Source: Bolinopsis microptera
Taxonomy: Eukaryota; Ctenophora; Tentaculata; Lobata; Bolinopsidae
Reading direction: 5' to 3'
Assembly (NCBI RefSeq): GCF_026151205.1
Contig: NC_087081.1
Location: 15,738,837 to 15,802,836, forward strand
Length of the DNA stretch: 64,000 nt
Shown: positions 24,537-35,789 of the stretch, in pieces
How the letters are laid out: each line of letters starts with the position of its first letter
How positions within the stretch are numbered: the stretch's first letter is position 1
Notes under the pieces: generated by a model
The model's database searches: none
Seen by the model: only the letters and a program-made list of their open reading frames with translations
Told to the model about the DNA's origin: nothing
Translations under genes and position numbers: made by a program

Positions 24537-25949
24537 ATTATATACTTTAATTGCTACACGTTGTATACCTCTCGCGCGCTCAAAAGGGGTTACAGCGTGT
24601 GTCAATACTTTAATTTCGGATCCAGGATCGAGTGAAGCGAGTGATACACATTACTTTGATTAAACTCATGCTGATCACAATACAGTACAGGGAAGTGGGT
24701 AATTGTAACACGGCTTGCAGTCGCAGCTGCAGCTCCTCGCTGGCGGTAATATTTCAATGAACAAGAATTAAGAAAAAGAGAATTTAAGAAAAAGAGAATT
24801 TTTCAATACATATAATATACTTCAAAAACTTCAAAATATATTGTAACATGTAAGTTCATCTATCGTTCATAAGATTGGGTACTCTCAATAATCACAAATC
24901 AAGTACATGAGTACCCGACCCGCCGCGCTGGGTAACAAGAAACCTAGCCAGAGTGTGGAGTGGAAGTCGGCGCCCTCATTAAATTTTTGGAGAAAATCGC
25001 TCGCCAAAATTTGTTGGACCAGGACGATGTCCTAGCCTGGCAGCTCATTGCGCGTCGCAACGAGCTTCGTTGTTCGTCGACGTGCGACGAGCAACGAAAA
25101 AAATTGTGTGGCGCGTCGGGTGGCACATCTTAACGGGTGATACGCGTATAAATTTCGATCGCTGACGTACAGCGAGCAGCACAGCTGCGAGTGGCGTCAG
25201 CTAGTAGGATTTCATCCTACAAGGCTCATCGCGTTTACCTAGCTAACCAGGTCATTTCCGCCTCCGGCGGTCGCGCGCTACTGCAAGCGAGAGGGCTATA
25301 CTTAGAGCAATACATCGCGCCACAAGCCAAATATTTATCAACATCTTGATTAGCTACGGCTACGCGGTCCTTTTCCGCATGCGCTCGCGCTGTGCTCAAA
25401 AATTGACGTCGTCAATCAATCAACATCAAGATTTTAGTTTTACATTTGACCTTTATGTCAAAAAATCTTTGAATTTTCAATCGGTGGTCGATGTTACCTG
25501 AGGACCTCAGGCTTCGTCCTTACTTCGTCACAGGACGATCGGAGCTCGACGAGCGTAGAGAGTGCTGGCTGGCGTCGTCCTGTGATGGTCGACGTATTTT
25601 TGCTTGCTGGGATCCGGCCAAATGACGCCACATGCAACGTGTAGGGTAAAACTAAAAACGCTTCCCTATATGAGATAATATGACAAAAATTGTTTTGGTC
25701 ACGTGACCAGTCAATGACATTGATATTTCGCTGCGGACGGTTTGGTGGAGGGTTAGGGTCAACGTTTATACATTATAGGGTCAAAGTTATGACTAGAGTT
25801 GTACACTATTGACATTGTGAGGGTAATGGTTAAGGTTTATCACTAGCGACCTTTTCATCTGACCAAAATATTGCAAAATGCTATGTTGTATGTCACGTGA
25901 CAAATTTAGCCGAGGGTCGGAAGTCGGAGGTCGGAAGTCAGTGGACTCT

Positions 25950-26335
25950 GTTGGAGTCCGGCGGACTCCGAGCGGAGTCCGCCGAGCTGGCGGACTCCGC
26001 CAAGCTCCGCCGGACTCCGCCGGATTCAAGTCTGGCGGAGAGGTCCGGCGGAGTCCGCCAAGCACTCCGCCGGAGTCCGCGGCGGACTGGAGTCCGCCTA
26101 GTGGCTTAGTCCGCGGCGGACACTCCGCCGAGCCGCCGCGGAGCCGCTCGGAGTCCGCGGCGGACTTTAACGTCCGCTCGGAGTCCGCTCGGCTCCGCTC
26201 GGAGTCCGCCAAAATGTACTCGAGTCCAGTGTAAATACATTTTGGCGGAGCACCGCCCGAGTCCGCTCGGAGTCCGGCGGCTCCGCCGGAGTCCGCTCGG
26301 AGTCCGGCGGCTCCGCCGCGGACTCTACTCCGCGA
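25950..26335 (-). repeat. GC-rich 9-bp array in right foldback arm
   Basis: Inverted counterpart of the array at 22,492-22,860. The 216-codon minus-strand frame that crosses it is a repeat translation, not a gene. Confidence 0.85.
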
Positions 26336-26346
26336 CAGATAGTGCC

Positions 26347-26354
26347 TTCTATTG
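26347..26354 (+). repeat. 8-bp target duplication TTCTATTG, right
   Basis: Pairs with 22,474-22,481. Confidence 0.9.
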
Positions 26355-26635
26355 TGTTCCCGAAAGATATTTTGCCCTGTTTTTGTTTTGAAACTGCCAT
26401 TTAAATTGATGTTATAAATTTGATCTTTACCTTTTATATTCAATGTCCATGATCAGACTGTGATCTCGAGCTCTCTGGTTACTACTTTTGATTGTCCAGT
26501 CACTCAGTAGCTGCTACAGAAACTCTAGTAACTGGTTACCCGGGTAACCCTGGTTACCCTGGTAACTGATAATGACAACTCACGTAGTAGTAGCAGCTGC
26601 TCTGTGGCGACTGGCGGTGCTTGTTCTGGTTCCAG

Positions 26636-26832
26636 GGAGGGAGAGAGGTAGAGAAGTAGAGAGGAAGAGAAAGAGAGGGAGAGGAGGAGAGAGGGAGAGG
26701 AGGAGAGAGGGAGAGGAGGAGAGAGGGAGGTAAGGAGAGTGGGAGAAGGAGAAAGGAAGATAGGGAGAGAGTGAGAGAGTGAGAGAGGGTGAGAAGGAGA
26801 TAAGGAGATGAGGGAGAGAGGGAGAGAGGGCC
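26636..26832 (+). repeat. GA-rich minisatellite (GGGAGAGAGGGAGA)
   Basis: Purine-only tract with units of about 14-18 bp. The counterpart in the second element is at 35,028-35,229. The Leu/Ser/Pro-rich minus-strand frame is a repeat translation. Confidence 0.85.
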
Positions 26833-27124
26833 TATATTTTGATCGTTTACAATAAAATTATATGTACATGAAACAATGAGCTGAAACATTGTTTGATAGC
26901 GGCCGGTTTTTCGTTCTATAGTCAGTCATTTTGGCCTGTTCTACATCTTAAACTAAAAGCAACATGATTTTCTCGTAAAATTTCTGAAATCTTGTACATT
27001 AATTTGCTGCAGTGATTGTTGGAAACTGAAGCTTCGTGATAAACGCCCACTTGTTTTATTACATTGTTGATATATTTACATTTATAAAACTTAGTAAATG
27101 ATCATCTAATTAGTGGCATTACAA

Positions 27125-27337
27125 CTACACTTGAGAAGCGCCCGCTCATGGATATACACGATATCATTCCTCGCCATGAGGGCGGAACTATCGTATAGCA
27201 CTCGGGCCCGTTGGGCCCTCCGTGCTATACGAAAATATCTCCGCCTCGGGCTGGAGCCCTCGTGGAGATATAAAATATTGCACGCGCACGCGCGTGCAAT
27301 ATTTAGTACCGCCCTCAAGGCTGCGGTGATATTTATA
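27125..27337 (+). repeat. Hairpin cassette (GTATAGCAC..GTGCTATAC), copy 1
   Basis: Contains the stem CGTATAGCAC-loop-GTGCTATACG, a second arm pair around CTCGGGCTGGAGCCCTCG, and the near-perfect palindrome ATATTGCACGCGCACGCG with its complement. Copies are at 33,926-34,121 and 35,592-35,789. Both strands read open for about 100 codons because the sequence folds back on itself. Confidence 0.8.
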
Positions 27338-27419
27338 TATATCCACTTTATTGTTTTCCAGGCATTAAGATTCATCGAAGGTAGTTCAGCAGGTATATTT
27401 AAGTTCAAAACATTCTAAT

Positions 27420-28011
27420 TCAATGTTAAAGATGACAGGAATAAGAAATGGTTATGTGGAGGTTTTAAAGAAATTTGCGCAAAATACGCGCCAGCATGTT
27501 ATACGAAATTAGGTAAAAAACCCAAAATCGCCATATTCAGGTGCCTTAAAAACCATGTTAAAATTGAGTTAGAGATCTGAAACTTTGCAGGGCGTCTAGA
27601 CCTTGTCCAAATCGACCGTAAAAAAATTTGCATGTTTCAGGAGTATCGGGAAGTGGGTTTTCTGGAACCCCTGTTTTACAACAGATTGTCGTGAAGGATA
27701 TATATATATATGTATGTATAGACGCTTTGGCAGTCAATTGTAGCCTACGTTTAAGTGTCCGTAGATTCAAAAGTATAAAAGATACAGTCATTTGGAACCA
27801 CAGGTTTTAAAGATAATCGTTTATACTTTAGTTTACATTATATCGAAAAATAATTTATCGTCATCATCATCACTTGATGACATCATCAATTTAAGTGTTT
27901 TTAAAACTTGATTTTTGAGAAAATAACAACTTTTCAAATCGATTTTAAACCATTAAGAAGTAATTTTATTTAAAATCTGAGGACATTTTCATCTTAGATA
28001 ATTGTTCAAGC
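27420..28011. other. AT-rich interval, nothing recognised
   Basis: No gene supported. A short (TCA)n run is near 27,860. Confidence 0.4.
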
Positions 28012-28025
28012 ATTCTGAAAATCTA
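28012..28025 (+). repeat. 14-bp target duplication, left
   Basis: ATTCTGAAAATCTA, identical to 29,232-29,245. Confidence 0.85.
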
Positions 28026-29231
28026 ATAATGAGGTCTGATCGTCATCTTCTTACAGCGTTCGATGTCTGTGTGAAGGTAAAATGGTGATATCCTCTGGAT
28101 CAGGCAGAGGTTGAGTGTTATCGGGATTATTTCTTTAGTAGTGGAACAGCAATACTAAGGTAATGGGACTACAGCGGACCCTCTACCGGCCAAACCTTGT
28201 TAACAAAGCCGCAGTCAAGGTTCGGTGAACGGTAGTTAAAAGCGCTTAAGGTAATGGGACTTAGTATTGCTGTTCCACTACTAAAGAAATAATCCCGACC
28301 TCTGCCTGATCCAGAGGATATCACCATTTTACCTTCACACAGACATCGAACGCTGTAAGAAGATGACGATCAGACCTCATTATTGATGATCCCGCTCGTC
28401 GGAGAAGATAAAGGCCTTGCTCAGCAATGGGTAGGGTTTGCAGTTTAGATAGCCATGTGGCACGCTGCAACTAAATTATTCGAGATTCTTCTCGAATAAT
28501 TTTCAAGACTTGATGTCAACTTATTATCGGAGAAAAAGACGATTTATAAAGGAGCAACCTAACATTCTACGGTCTACCCACTCCTCATTTCTTAAGATGT
28601 CCACTACATGATGTTGCTCTACCAATTTGACTTATGTCCCTTAAGCGCTTTTAACTACCGTTCACCGAACCTTGACTGCGGCTTTGTTAACAAGGTTTGG
28701 CCGGTAGAGGGTCCGCAGTAGTCCCATTACCTTAGTATTGCTGTTCCACTACTAAAGAAATAATCCCGATAACACTCAACCTCTGCCTGATCCAGAGGAT
28801 ATCACCATTTTACCTTCACAAAGACATCGAACGCTGTAAGAAGATGACGATCAGACCTCATTATTGATGATCCCGCTCGTCGGAGAAGATAAAGGCCTTG
28901 CTCAGCAATGGGTAGGGTTTGCAGTTTAGATAGCCATGTGGCACGCTGCAACTAAATTAATCGAGATTCTTCTCGAATAATTTTCAAGACTTGATGTCAA
29001 CTTATTATCGGAGAAAAAGACGATTTATAAAGGAGCAACCTAACATTCTACCCACTCCTCATTTCTTAAGATGTCCACTACATGATGTTGCTCTACCAAT
29101 TTGACTTATGTCCCTTAAGCGCTTTTAACTACCGTTCACCGAACCTTGACTGCGGCTTTGTTAACAAGGTTTGGCCGGTAGAGGGTCCGCAGTAGTCCCA
29201 TTACCTTAGTATTGCTGTTCCACTACTAAAA
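28026..29231 (+). mobile_element. Tandem-dimer element with inverted 5' segment
   Basis: Two direct copies of a ~480-bp unit (about 28,262-28,737 and 28,738-29,231) share CTTAGTATTGCTGTTCCAC, CTGATCCAGAGGATATCACC and CCTTAAGCGCTTTTAACTACC. They are preceded by 28,026-28,248, which is the reverse complement of the unit junction. Each unit has a stem built from ATTATTCGAGA and TCTCGAATAAT (the second copy has one change). The 14-bp flanking duplication fits target-primed reverse transcription, and the 5' inversion fits twin priming. There is no coding capacity, so the enzyme would come from elsewhere. Tandem multimers of small non-coding units recall Penelope-mobilised retrozymes, but no hammerhead core was found. 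Confidence 0.75.
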
Positions 29232-29245
29232 ATTCTGAAAATCTA
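29232..29245 (+). repeat. 14-bp target duplication, right
   Basis: Pairs with 28,012-28,025. Confidence 0.85.
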
Positions 29246-29946
29246 CCGGAAAAGTTTCCTACCTTACTCCTTCATAAAGATATTTGCTATTGAAGTTAGT
29301 GCTTTTTTGAAGAATAATTTTATAAAAACACAAAAGTTGTGAATTAGTATTCTCTGGTGTTGGACCATCCCTCGGGTTGTGGAGCTCAATTTTGCTTCTT
29401 AAAGGTCTAAATTGTGTTATAGGCTAGTTTTAAAGTTTAAAATCGAAAATTTGCACACGTGGGGACACGCCCAAATTGATTTAAAATAGCTTATATCACT
29501 GAAAATTGTTATTTTCACGATTTTTATCAACTTTGGAGTCCCGTTGTGATCCAAGTTCTTTTTGAAATCTTCTGAAACTTTGCATGCTTATCAAACTATA
29601 TATTAAATACCACTATTCAAAAATTTACGATGATTCAATATTGTATGCGCACGCAACGTCCGCTCAAAGTTTGCACGTGCGAAAGGTGAGAATTTTGCTC
29701 ATTTGTGATTTCGAATATATTCTGCTTTCCCACGATATTTAAATGGCATTATATATGAATTAAATGCCAACTTGAATGAGTAAGCTGTAAGAAGTGCCAT
29801 ATTCAGTCTGTTATCGACAGATATACCTACCTAAACACAAGGAAATGTTTTCAAAGGTAAAATTTCGAAATCGTTGAAATTACCTCCTTATTAATGAAGT
29901 TTCGACTGTGTAAATTATCCTGACATTATAATCAAAAAGAGATGAT
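29246..29946. other. Interval without recognised gene
   Basis: AT-rich; no supported feature. Confidence 0.4.
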
Positions 29947-30275
29947 ATTTGACCAAAACCCATAATCATGGGTAGAGTGAACCGCTGCCAGTGTCTCTCT
30001 TTTCCAAACAAAAGGAAATGATATTAATTTGAGGAACCGTCCGCAAATGCAAATTGATACCGAGAATGAAATCGGTCGCTCGCTTTTCCCATTCATTCAC
30101 GGCTTACGAATTGTAATAAAGCTTATTGAGTGGGAAAAGCGAGCGACCCATTTCATTCTCGGTATCAATTTGCATTTGCGGACGGTTCCTCAAATTAATA
30201 TCATTTCCTTTTGTTTGGAAAAGAGAGACACTGGCAGCGGTTCACTCTACCCATGATTATGGGTTTTGGTCAAAT
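29947..30275. mobile_element. Near-perfect palindromic MITE, about 329 bp
   Basis: ATTTGACCAAAACCCATAAT at the left is mirrored by ATTATGGGTTTTGGTCAAAT at the right. The two arms (about 29,947-30,085 and 30,132-30,275) pair almost throughout, leaving a ~45-bp loop. The 75-codon frame inside is part of the palindrome. A diverged single arm is at 45,490-45,670. The flanking duplication is not resolved. Confidence 0.8.
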
Positions 30276-30699
30276 TAATATATCTATTCATTTTGCACCC
30301 AGAGAAAGATGTGATCACAGAGGTACTATAGTATCGATATTATGTTCATGACAAGGTATGGGGCTGCTGCAAGTTATGTTTTGTTAAGATATTACAGCTT
30401 TTGTAAGCTTTAGTAATCTAGGCAAGGTCAATTTTAAAAGCCCCCTCTCGGGTTGCAACATTGCCATGTTACGCAAATAATTGCCGCACTAACGAAATAT
30501 TTGCCATCTTAGCAAAATATGCGCCGTGTTATGATGTATTTGCCAGGCTGCGCGTGATGATGCAAATATTTCATAAGGAGGCGAATTTTACGTTAGGAAA
30601 ATGCGCATTCTTATTTCTTACTCTTAGCAAAATATTTGCCAAACGGTCTGACGCGCGTTGCACGCTTCTTTTTAGTTTGTTTACGCGAGAATGAAATCT
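30276..30699. other. Interval with diffuse TTAGCAAAATATTTGCC words
   Basis: From about 30,470 short words such as AAATATTTGCC and TTAGCAAAATAT recur irregularly, leading into the tandem block at 30,700. No gene. Confidence 0.45.
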
Positions 30700-30965
30700 T
30701 CGCATTGTTAGCAAAATATTCGCCTCCTTATAACTTATTTGCGCGAGAGTTAAATCTACGCTTTCTTAGCAAAATATTCGCCACCTTATAATTTATTTGC
30801 GCGAGAGTTAAATCTACGCTTTCTTAGCAAAATATTCGCCACCTTATAATTTATTTGCGGGAGAGTTAAATCTACGCTTTATTAGCATAATATTTGCCGC
30901 CTTATAATTTATTTGCGGGAGAGTTAAATCTACGCTTTCTTAACAAAATATGTGCCGCCTTATGT
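30700..30965 (+). repeat. 59-bp tandem repeat, about 4.5 copies
   Basis: Units contain TTAGCAAAATATTCGCC, CTTATAATTTATTTGCG and GAGAGTTAAATCTACGC. Copies 2 and 3 are nearly identical. The same unit appears in both arms of the large palindrome (32,750-32,850 and 39,150-39,240), so this block is probably a related remnant. Confidence 0.85.
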
Positions 30966-32520
30966 TTTACAAATACATGTCCTTATAGTTATACTTATGT
31001 TTAAACTACTCATGTTAACATATTGATTTAATATTTGTTGAACTGGAAGGCACGGTAATTGAACTTTAGCTCTTTATACACTGAAGTACACCAAGAAGCT
31101 ACATATTAATCTTTAAGTTCAAAGTTGTTATAGTGTTAGCAGTTAAAACTTTGAAGTTCATCCCGTTTCAAATTTCAAACTTCAGTACGAATTATTGTTG
31201 ATACATGTTACGTATCACAAATATCAGAGATATTATATATTTTTCCGCCTTCGCACTTCGGCGGCGCGCGCTTCGCGCGCGAAAAGTGGCATGCAACGTA
31301 TGTCAAAATTATTGCACTTATGCGCCGGACGCCGGTTATCTTACTATATATAAAGCGAGACGATATATATATATATATGTGTATATATCCGTGCCATTTT
31401 ACTGACACCACGGCATCAATTTTAACGCGACTTTCCGCAAAAACCGTAAAACATATACAACTGAAACTTTTTTGACTGGGTCAAATGCTTTAATGGCTTT
31501 CAAATCAGCATGAAAATTAAAAAATAAAAAATTGGCCAAGGAATAAAAATTTTAGTGCCCAAAATTTGGACTCGCAAGTGGTGTCAAAAACGCGAATTAA
31601 ATAGGTAATAATTATTTTAGTCTCTCGAGTCTTGACAACACTTTAGGGTTAGACGGGTTCCTGCTAGTACTTATAATGAGGTCCAGAACACACGCTTAAA
31701 GTTAATATGTGTTTATTTACCAATTGAACTTTAGTTGATGTTAATTATAACTGTGTACGATTATAACGGTAACAGCTTTGATGTTTTTACAAAACAGCAT
31801 ATTTTTGACCTAGACTTTACTCCGCTAGAAACAATAAAATTCAAAGAATTGGACACTAGGGAAGCTACCTAGCGAACTTTAGTGTTCGAAATAGAACTTA
31901 GAGTTTCAGTACGTCCGTATCGCGCGTTTCAAACCACAGCACGTGAATCAATAGGTAGGTAATGCCGGATATAATGAGCTGGCACACACGTTGAATAATG
32001 TATGATTATGTTCATTTACCCATTGTAGTATGTTCTCATGCACTAACAACTAAGTGCTGTGCATCGTGGGAACGACAACTTCGAAGTCTTTGCAGAACCT
32101 GAACATTAGGTACCGGAACTAAAGTTGACCAGAACTAAAGTCAACTATACTGAACACGCACTGAAGTCCACCAGGGGAATATATTGAAACATCTAATCTG
32201 ACGAACTAAAGTCGTCCGATGAAGTCATTGTGCGCTTCAGCTACCATAATTTATTATTATCACCTGGCCCTGGCCTCACATATTGGAATTATGCTAAAAA
32301 CTAGTAAAAAGTGAAAGAGATCATGATGTGTAGGTACGACACCGACTTTACGTTTAATTTTAACACAATACATTGATCAATCAATATGATTGCAACTAGG
32401 TACCGATCACATATTATATTATTAAGAGGTAGTAAGATTTAAATATTGACACAATTATATAACATCACAACATGGTGAAAATATGTTTATTTTGTTAAAG
32501 AACAATTATTAGTATTACTC
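30966..32520. other. AT-rich interval with one hairpin, no gene
   Basis: 31,200-31,410 contains a fold-back GC stem (GGCGCGCGC / GCGCGCG) and an AT microsatellite. It shares GAAAAGTGGCATGCAACG with 39,297-39,314. The rest, to 32,520, shows no supported gene or repeat. Confidence 0.45.
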
Positions 32521-33925
32521 CTTGTGAATTAAGTTATGTTCATAAAATAGCTAATTCATCTATGGATATGATGATCCAATAACATTATATCCTAATTGAG
32601 TTACGTTTCTTTACAAACTTAAAACTCCGTGATATTTCAATCGATTTTACTCGAATTCTTTAAAAAATATTTGCCTAATAACGGTCTGACGCGCGTTGCA
32701 CGCTCCTTTTTAGATTGTTTAGTTTTACGCGATAATGAAATCTTCGCATTGTTAGCAAAATATTCGCCTCCTTATAATTTATTTGCGCGAGAGTTAAATC
32801 TACGCTTTCTTAGCAAAATATTCGCCTCCTTATGATTTATTCGCGCAAGGATTGAATATAAATCAAGAGGCTTGCATATAATGAACATATTGACACGGGT
32901 GCAGAGTTGAGTCTGTACGGAACCTAGTAGTTTCAGATCCTTGTTTAACTTGCCGTACAGCAAGGTCATCCACTACTTTAGCCCGGCGAGGGACATAACT
33001 CCCTCTACAACTCCATGACAAATGTTTCATATATACTAGCCGAGTTCACAAGTTATATCCTTGTGTTTGAGAAGAGTTCGTTAGAACTGCTTCCTTTCCC
33101 TTCAGTATCCCACAGTCTCTCGAGTTTCGTAACTGCCAGAGAACTCTCTTAAACAATTACTAGACTCGGTGATTATAAATCAAGAGGCTTGCATATAATG
33201 AACATATTGACACGGGTGCAGAGTTGAGTCTGTACGGAACCTAGTAGTTTCAGATCCTTGTTTAACTTGCCGTACAGCAAGGTCATCCACTACTTTAGCC
33301 CGGCGAGGCACATAACTCCCTCTACAACTCCATGACAAATGTTTCATATATACTAGCCGAGTTCACAAGTTATATCCACCAGCGTGCGCTTTTTCGCATA
33401 GCGGGCTCTCACCAGCCCGCTGTCAAAGGGCCCGATATCTCTACAGCCCGCTCATGATATAGCCCGCTAACAAGTGACATTTAATTTGACCAGTAGCAAT
33501 ATAGCCCGGAGTTCTCTAAAATATTTTCAGTTTCTGTATCGTCTCCATGTGAAATTCCTTATTACACTGACTATATATACATTTTATTATTGTGTCCGGT
33601 AGGGCTGCTCATGCAGCTCGTGAGCAGATGACATGATACTTTGATTTATATCAACGTTATTATAACACACTACATAATACACATCAGCACTATAATCCCC
33701 CTATATTATTGATATTCATCGTCACTGACATTACATTCATTATTCCCACGGCCCAGGAATGCAGTGCATCTCCAGCCCCTATATACGACACAGCCCTTTA
33801 TGATTGGCTTACATTGAACACGTGACGTGTTACCATGGTTACAACAATTAGTGGCGACCTTTTCTAGAGTTGACTTTTATACAAGCTCCATTGTTTATTT
33901 ATAAAATTATATATTAACTGTAATA

Positions 33926-34121
33926 CGCCCGCTGGTGGATATAATCCACATCACCTCGACCCGCGGGCGGAAAAATCGTATAGCACTCGGGCCCGATGGG
34001 CCCTCCGTGCTATACGAAAATATGTCCTCCTCGGGCTAGCGCCCTCGGGGACATATGAAATATTGCACGCGCGTGCGCGTGCAATATTTTGTTCCGCCCG
34101 CGAGTCTCCGGTGATATGTAT
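33926..34121 (+). repeat. Hairpin cassette, copy 2
   Basis: Starts GCCCGCTGGTGGATATA, the inverse of the TATATCCACCAGCG boundary, then has CGTATAGCACTCGGGCCC with its mirror, and the palindrome ATATTGCACGCGCG/CGCGTGCAATAT. Copy 3 at 35,592 is virtually identical. Confidence 0.85.
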
Positions 34122-34736
34122 ATATATCCACCAGCGTGCGCTTTTTCGCATAGCGGGCTCTCACCAGCCCGCTGTCAAAGGGCCCGATATCTCTACAGCC
34201 CGCTCATGATATAGCCCGCTAACAAGTGACATTTAATTTGACCAGTAGCAATATAGCCCGGAGTTCTCTAAAATATTTTTAGTTTCTGTATCGTCTCCAT
34301 GTGAAATTCCATAAGACAACAACTTACAAGTTACTTAGAACTATAGTTAAAACCGGTTTAATTCATTAATGATGAATTCAATTGCAATAATCGTACAGTG
34401 AGCTAATTAGTGTAGTTTCTGTTTCTAAATTCCCACGGCAATATGCAGTGGATGTAAAGAATGTATCAACTGTAAACTCTGAGCGCACCCTCTATCGGAC
34501 GCTATATTAGTTGTCACGCAGTTTGCCATGATTGGCTCATAATGAACACGTGACACTGACACACTGTTACTGTGGTTACCAAATTCGTGGAGACGTCCAG
34601 ACTAAATTCTAAGCCGGTGATCTCTATTATAGTATCGATAATTGTTTTGTGTTTACCATTTCAGTTGTGTTTACCATTTTCATTTCACTAGTTCAGTCGA
34701 TAAATCTTGAAATGTAGGCCGAAATTTTACGTGTTA

Positions 34737-34744
34737 TTCTATTG
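34737..34744 (+). other. Empty target site for the foldback transposon
   Basis: TTTTACGTGTTATTCTATTG runs straight into TGTTCCCGAAAGATATT here. At 22,482 the same flanks are split by 3.9 kb. The octamer is single here and duplicated there. Confidence 0.9.
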
Positions 34745-35027
34745 TGTTCCCGAAAGATATTCTGCCCTGTTTTTGTTTTGAAACTGCCATTTAAATTGAT
34801 GTTATGAATTTGATCTTTAACTTTCATATTAAATGTCCATGATCAGACTGTGATCTCGAGCTCTCTGGGTTACTACTTTGAAGTGTCCAGCCACTCAGTA
34901 GCTGCTACAGAAACTGTAGTAACTGGTTACCCGGGTAACCCTGGTTACCCAGGTAACTGACATGATAATGACAACTAACTTGGTAGTAGAGGGCTCTGTG
35001 GCTACTGGTGGTGCTTGTTCTGGTTCC

Positions 35028-35229
35028 AGGGAGGGAGAGGGGAGAGAGGTAGAAAAGTATAGAGGAAGAGTAGGAGAGAAAGATGGGGAGAGGAGGAGAG
35101 AGGGAGATAAAGAGAGAGGGATAGAGGGAGAGAGGGACGTAAGGAGAGTGGGAGAAGGAGAGAGGAAGATAGGGAGAGAGGGATAGAGGGATAGAGGGAG
35201 AGAGGGAGAGAAGGAGAGAGGGAGAGAGG
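35028..35229 (+). repeat. GA-rich minisatellite, second copy
   Basis: Counterpart of 26,636-26,832, with GGGAGAGA and GGGATAGA units. Confidence 0.8.
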
Positions 35230-35591
35230 CCTATATTTTGATCGTTTACATTAAAATATGTACCTGAAACAATGAGCTGAAACATTGTTTGATAGCAGCC
35301 GGTTTTTCGTTCTATAGTCAGTCATTTTGGCCTGTTTTACATCTTAAACCAAAAGCAACATGATTTTTTCGTAACTTTTCTGAAATCTTGTACATTAATT
35401 TGCTGTGATTGTTGCAAACTGAAGCTTCGTGATAAACGCCCGCTGATGGATATACACGATATCATTCCTCGCCTCGAGGGCGGAACTATCGTATTAGAAA
35501 CATGTTGAAACTGAAAGTAAAAGTGAAACTAAATTAAAAACGGATCTCTTGAAGAAACTAAAGTAAAAACTAATATCTGTAAGAAAAAGCT

Positions 35592-35789
35592 CACGCTGGT
35601 GGATATAATCCACATCACCTCGACCCGCGGGCGGAAAAATCGTATAGCACTCGGGCCCGATGGGCCCTCCGTGCTATACGAAAATATGTCCTCCTCGGGC
35701 TAGCGCCCTCGGGGACATATGAAATATTGCACGCGCGTGCGCGTGCAATATTTTGTTCCGCCCGCGAGTCTCCGGTGATATGTATAATA
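35592..35789 (+). repeat. Hairpin cassette, copy 3
   Basis: Same structure as 33,926-34,121. A truncated cassette start (CGCCCGCTGATGGATATA) lies just before it at about 35,438-35,495. Confidence 0.85.

Larger units (their letters stand above)
22482..26346 (+). mobile_element. Foldback transposon, 3.9 kb, with ~1.4-kb inverted arms
   Basis: Begins GGCACTATC and ends GATAGTGCC. The left arm (22,482 to about 23,840) is the near-perfect reverse complement of the right arm (about 24,931 to 26,346). The outer ~400 bp of each arm is a GC-rich GGAGTCCGC-type tandem array. The ~1.1-kb centre holds an RB MITE copy and no transposase. The 8-bp flanking duplication TTCTATTG and the empty relative at 34,737 prove transposition. 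Long inverted arms plus 8-bp duplications recall foldback or MULE-like elements; hAT, P and Merlin also make 8-bp duplications, so the class is open. Confidence 0.9.
21960..27344 (+). mobile_element. Hairpin-ended element bounded by TATATCC (copy Z), hosting a foldback insertion
   Basis: TATATCC lies at 21,960-21,966 and 27,338-27,344. The element begins ACCAGCGGGC and ends with a ~200-bp hairpin cassette. Its internal order (GTGTCCGGTAGGGCTG, TTCCCACGGCAATATG, GATTGGCTCATAAT, GGTTACCCGGGTAACC, a GA-rich tract, AACATTGTTTGATAG) is the same as in the copy at 33,378-35,789. Removing the inner foldback (22,482-26,346) leaves about 1.5 kb, close to the size of the second copy. No transposase frame was seen, so it is non-autonomous. 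Confidence 0.6.

Noticed and set aside
25793-26443. 216-codon minus-strand frame rich in Gly, Glu, Ser and Arg
   Set aside because: It runs through the foldback's GC-rich 9-bp array and mirrors a frame in the opposite arm.
28386-28420. Possible hammerhead-like core (TTGATGA..GGAGAAG) in the dimer unit
   Set aside because: The invariant C before UGAUGA and the GAAA box are not both present, and no cleavage-site partner was found by eye. A covariance search would decide.
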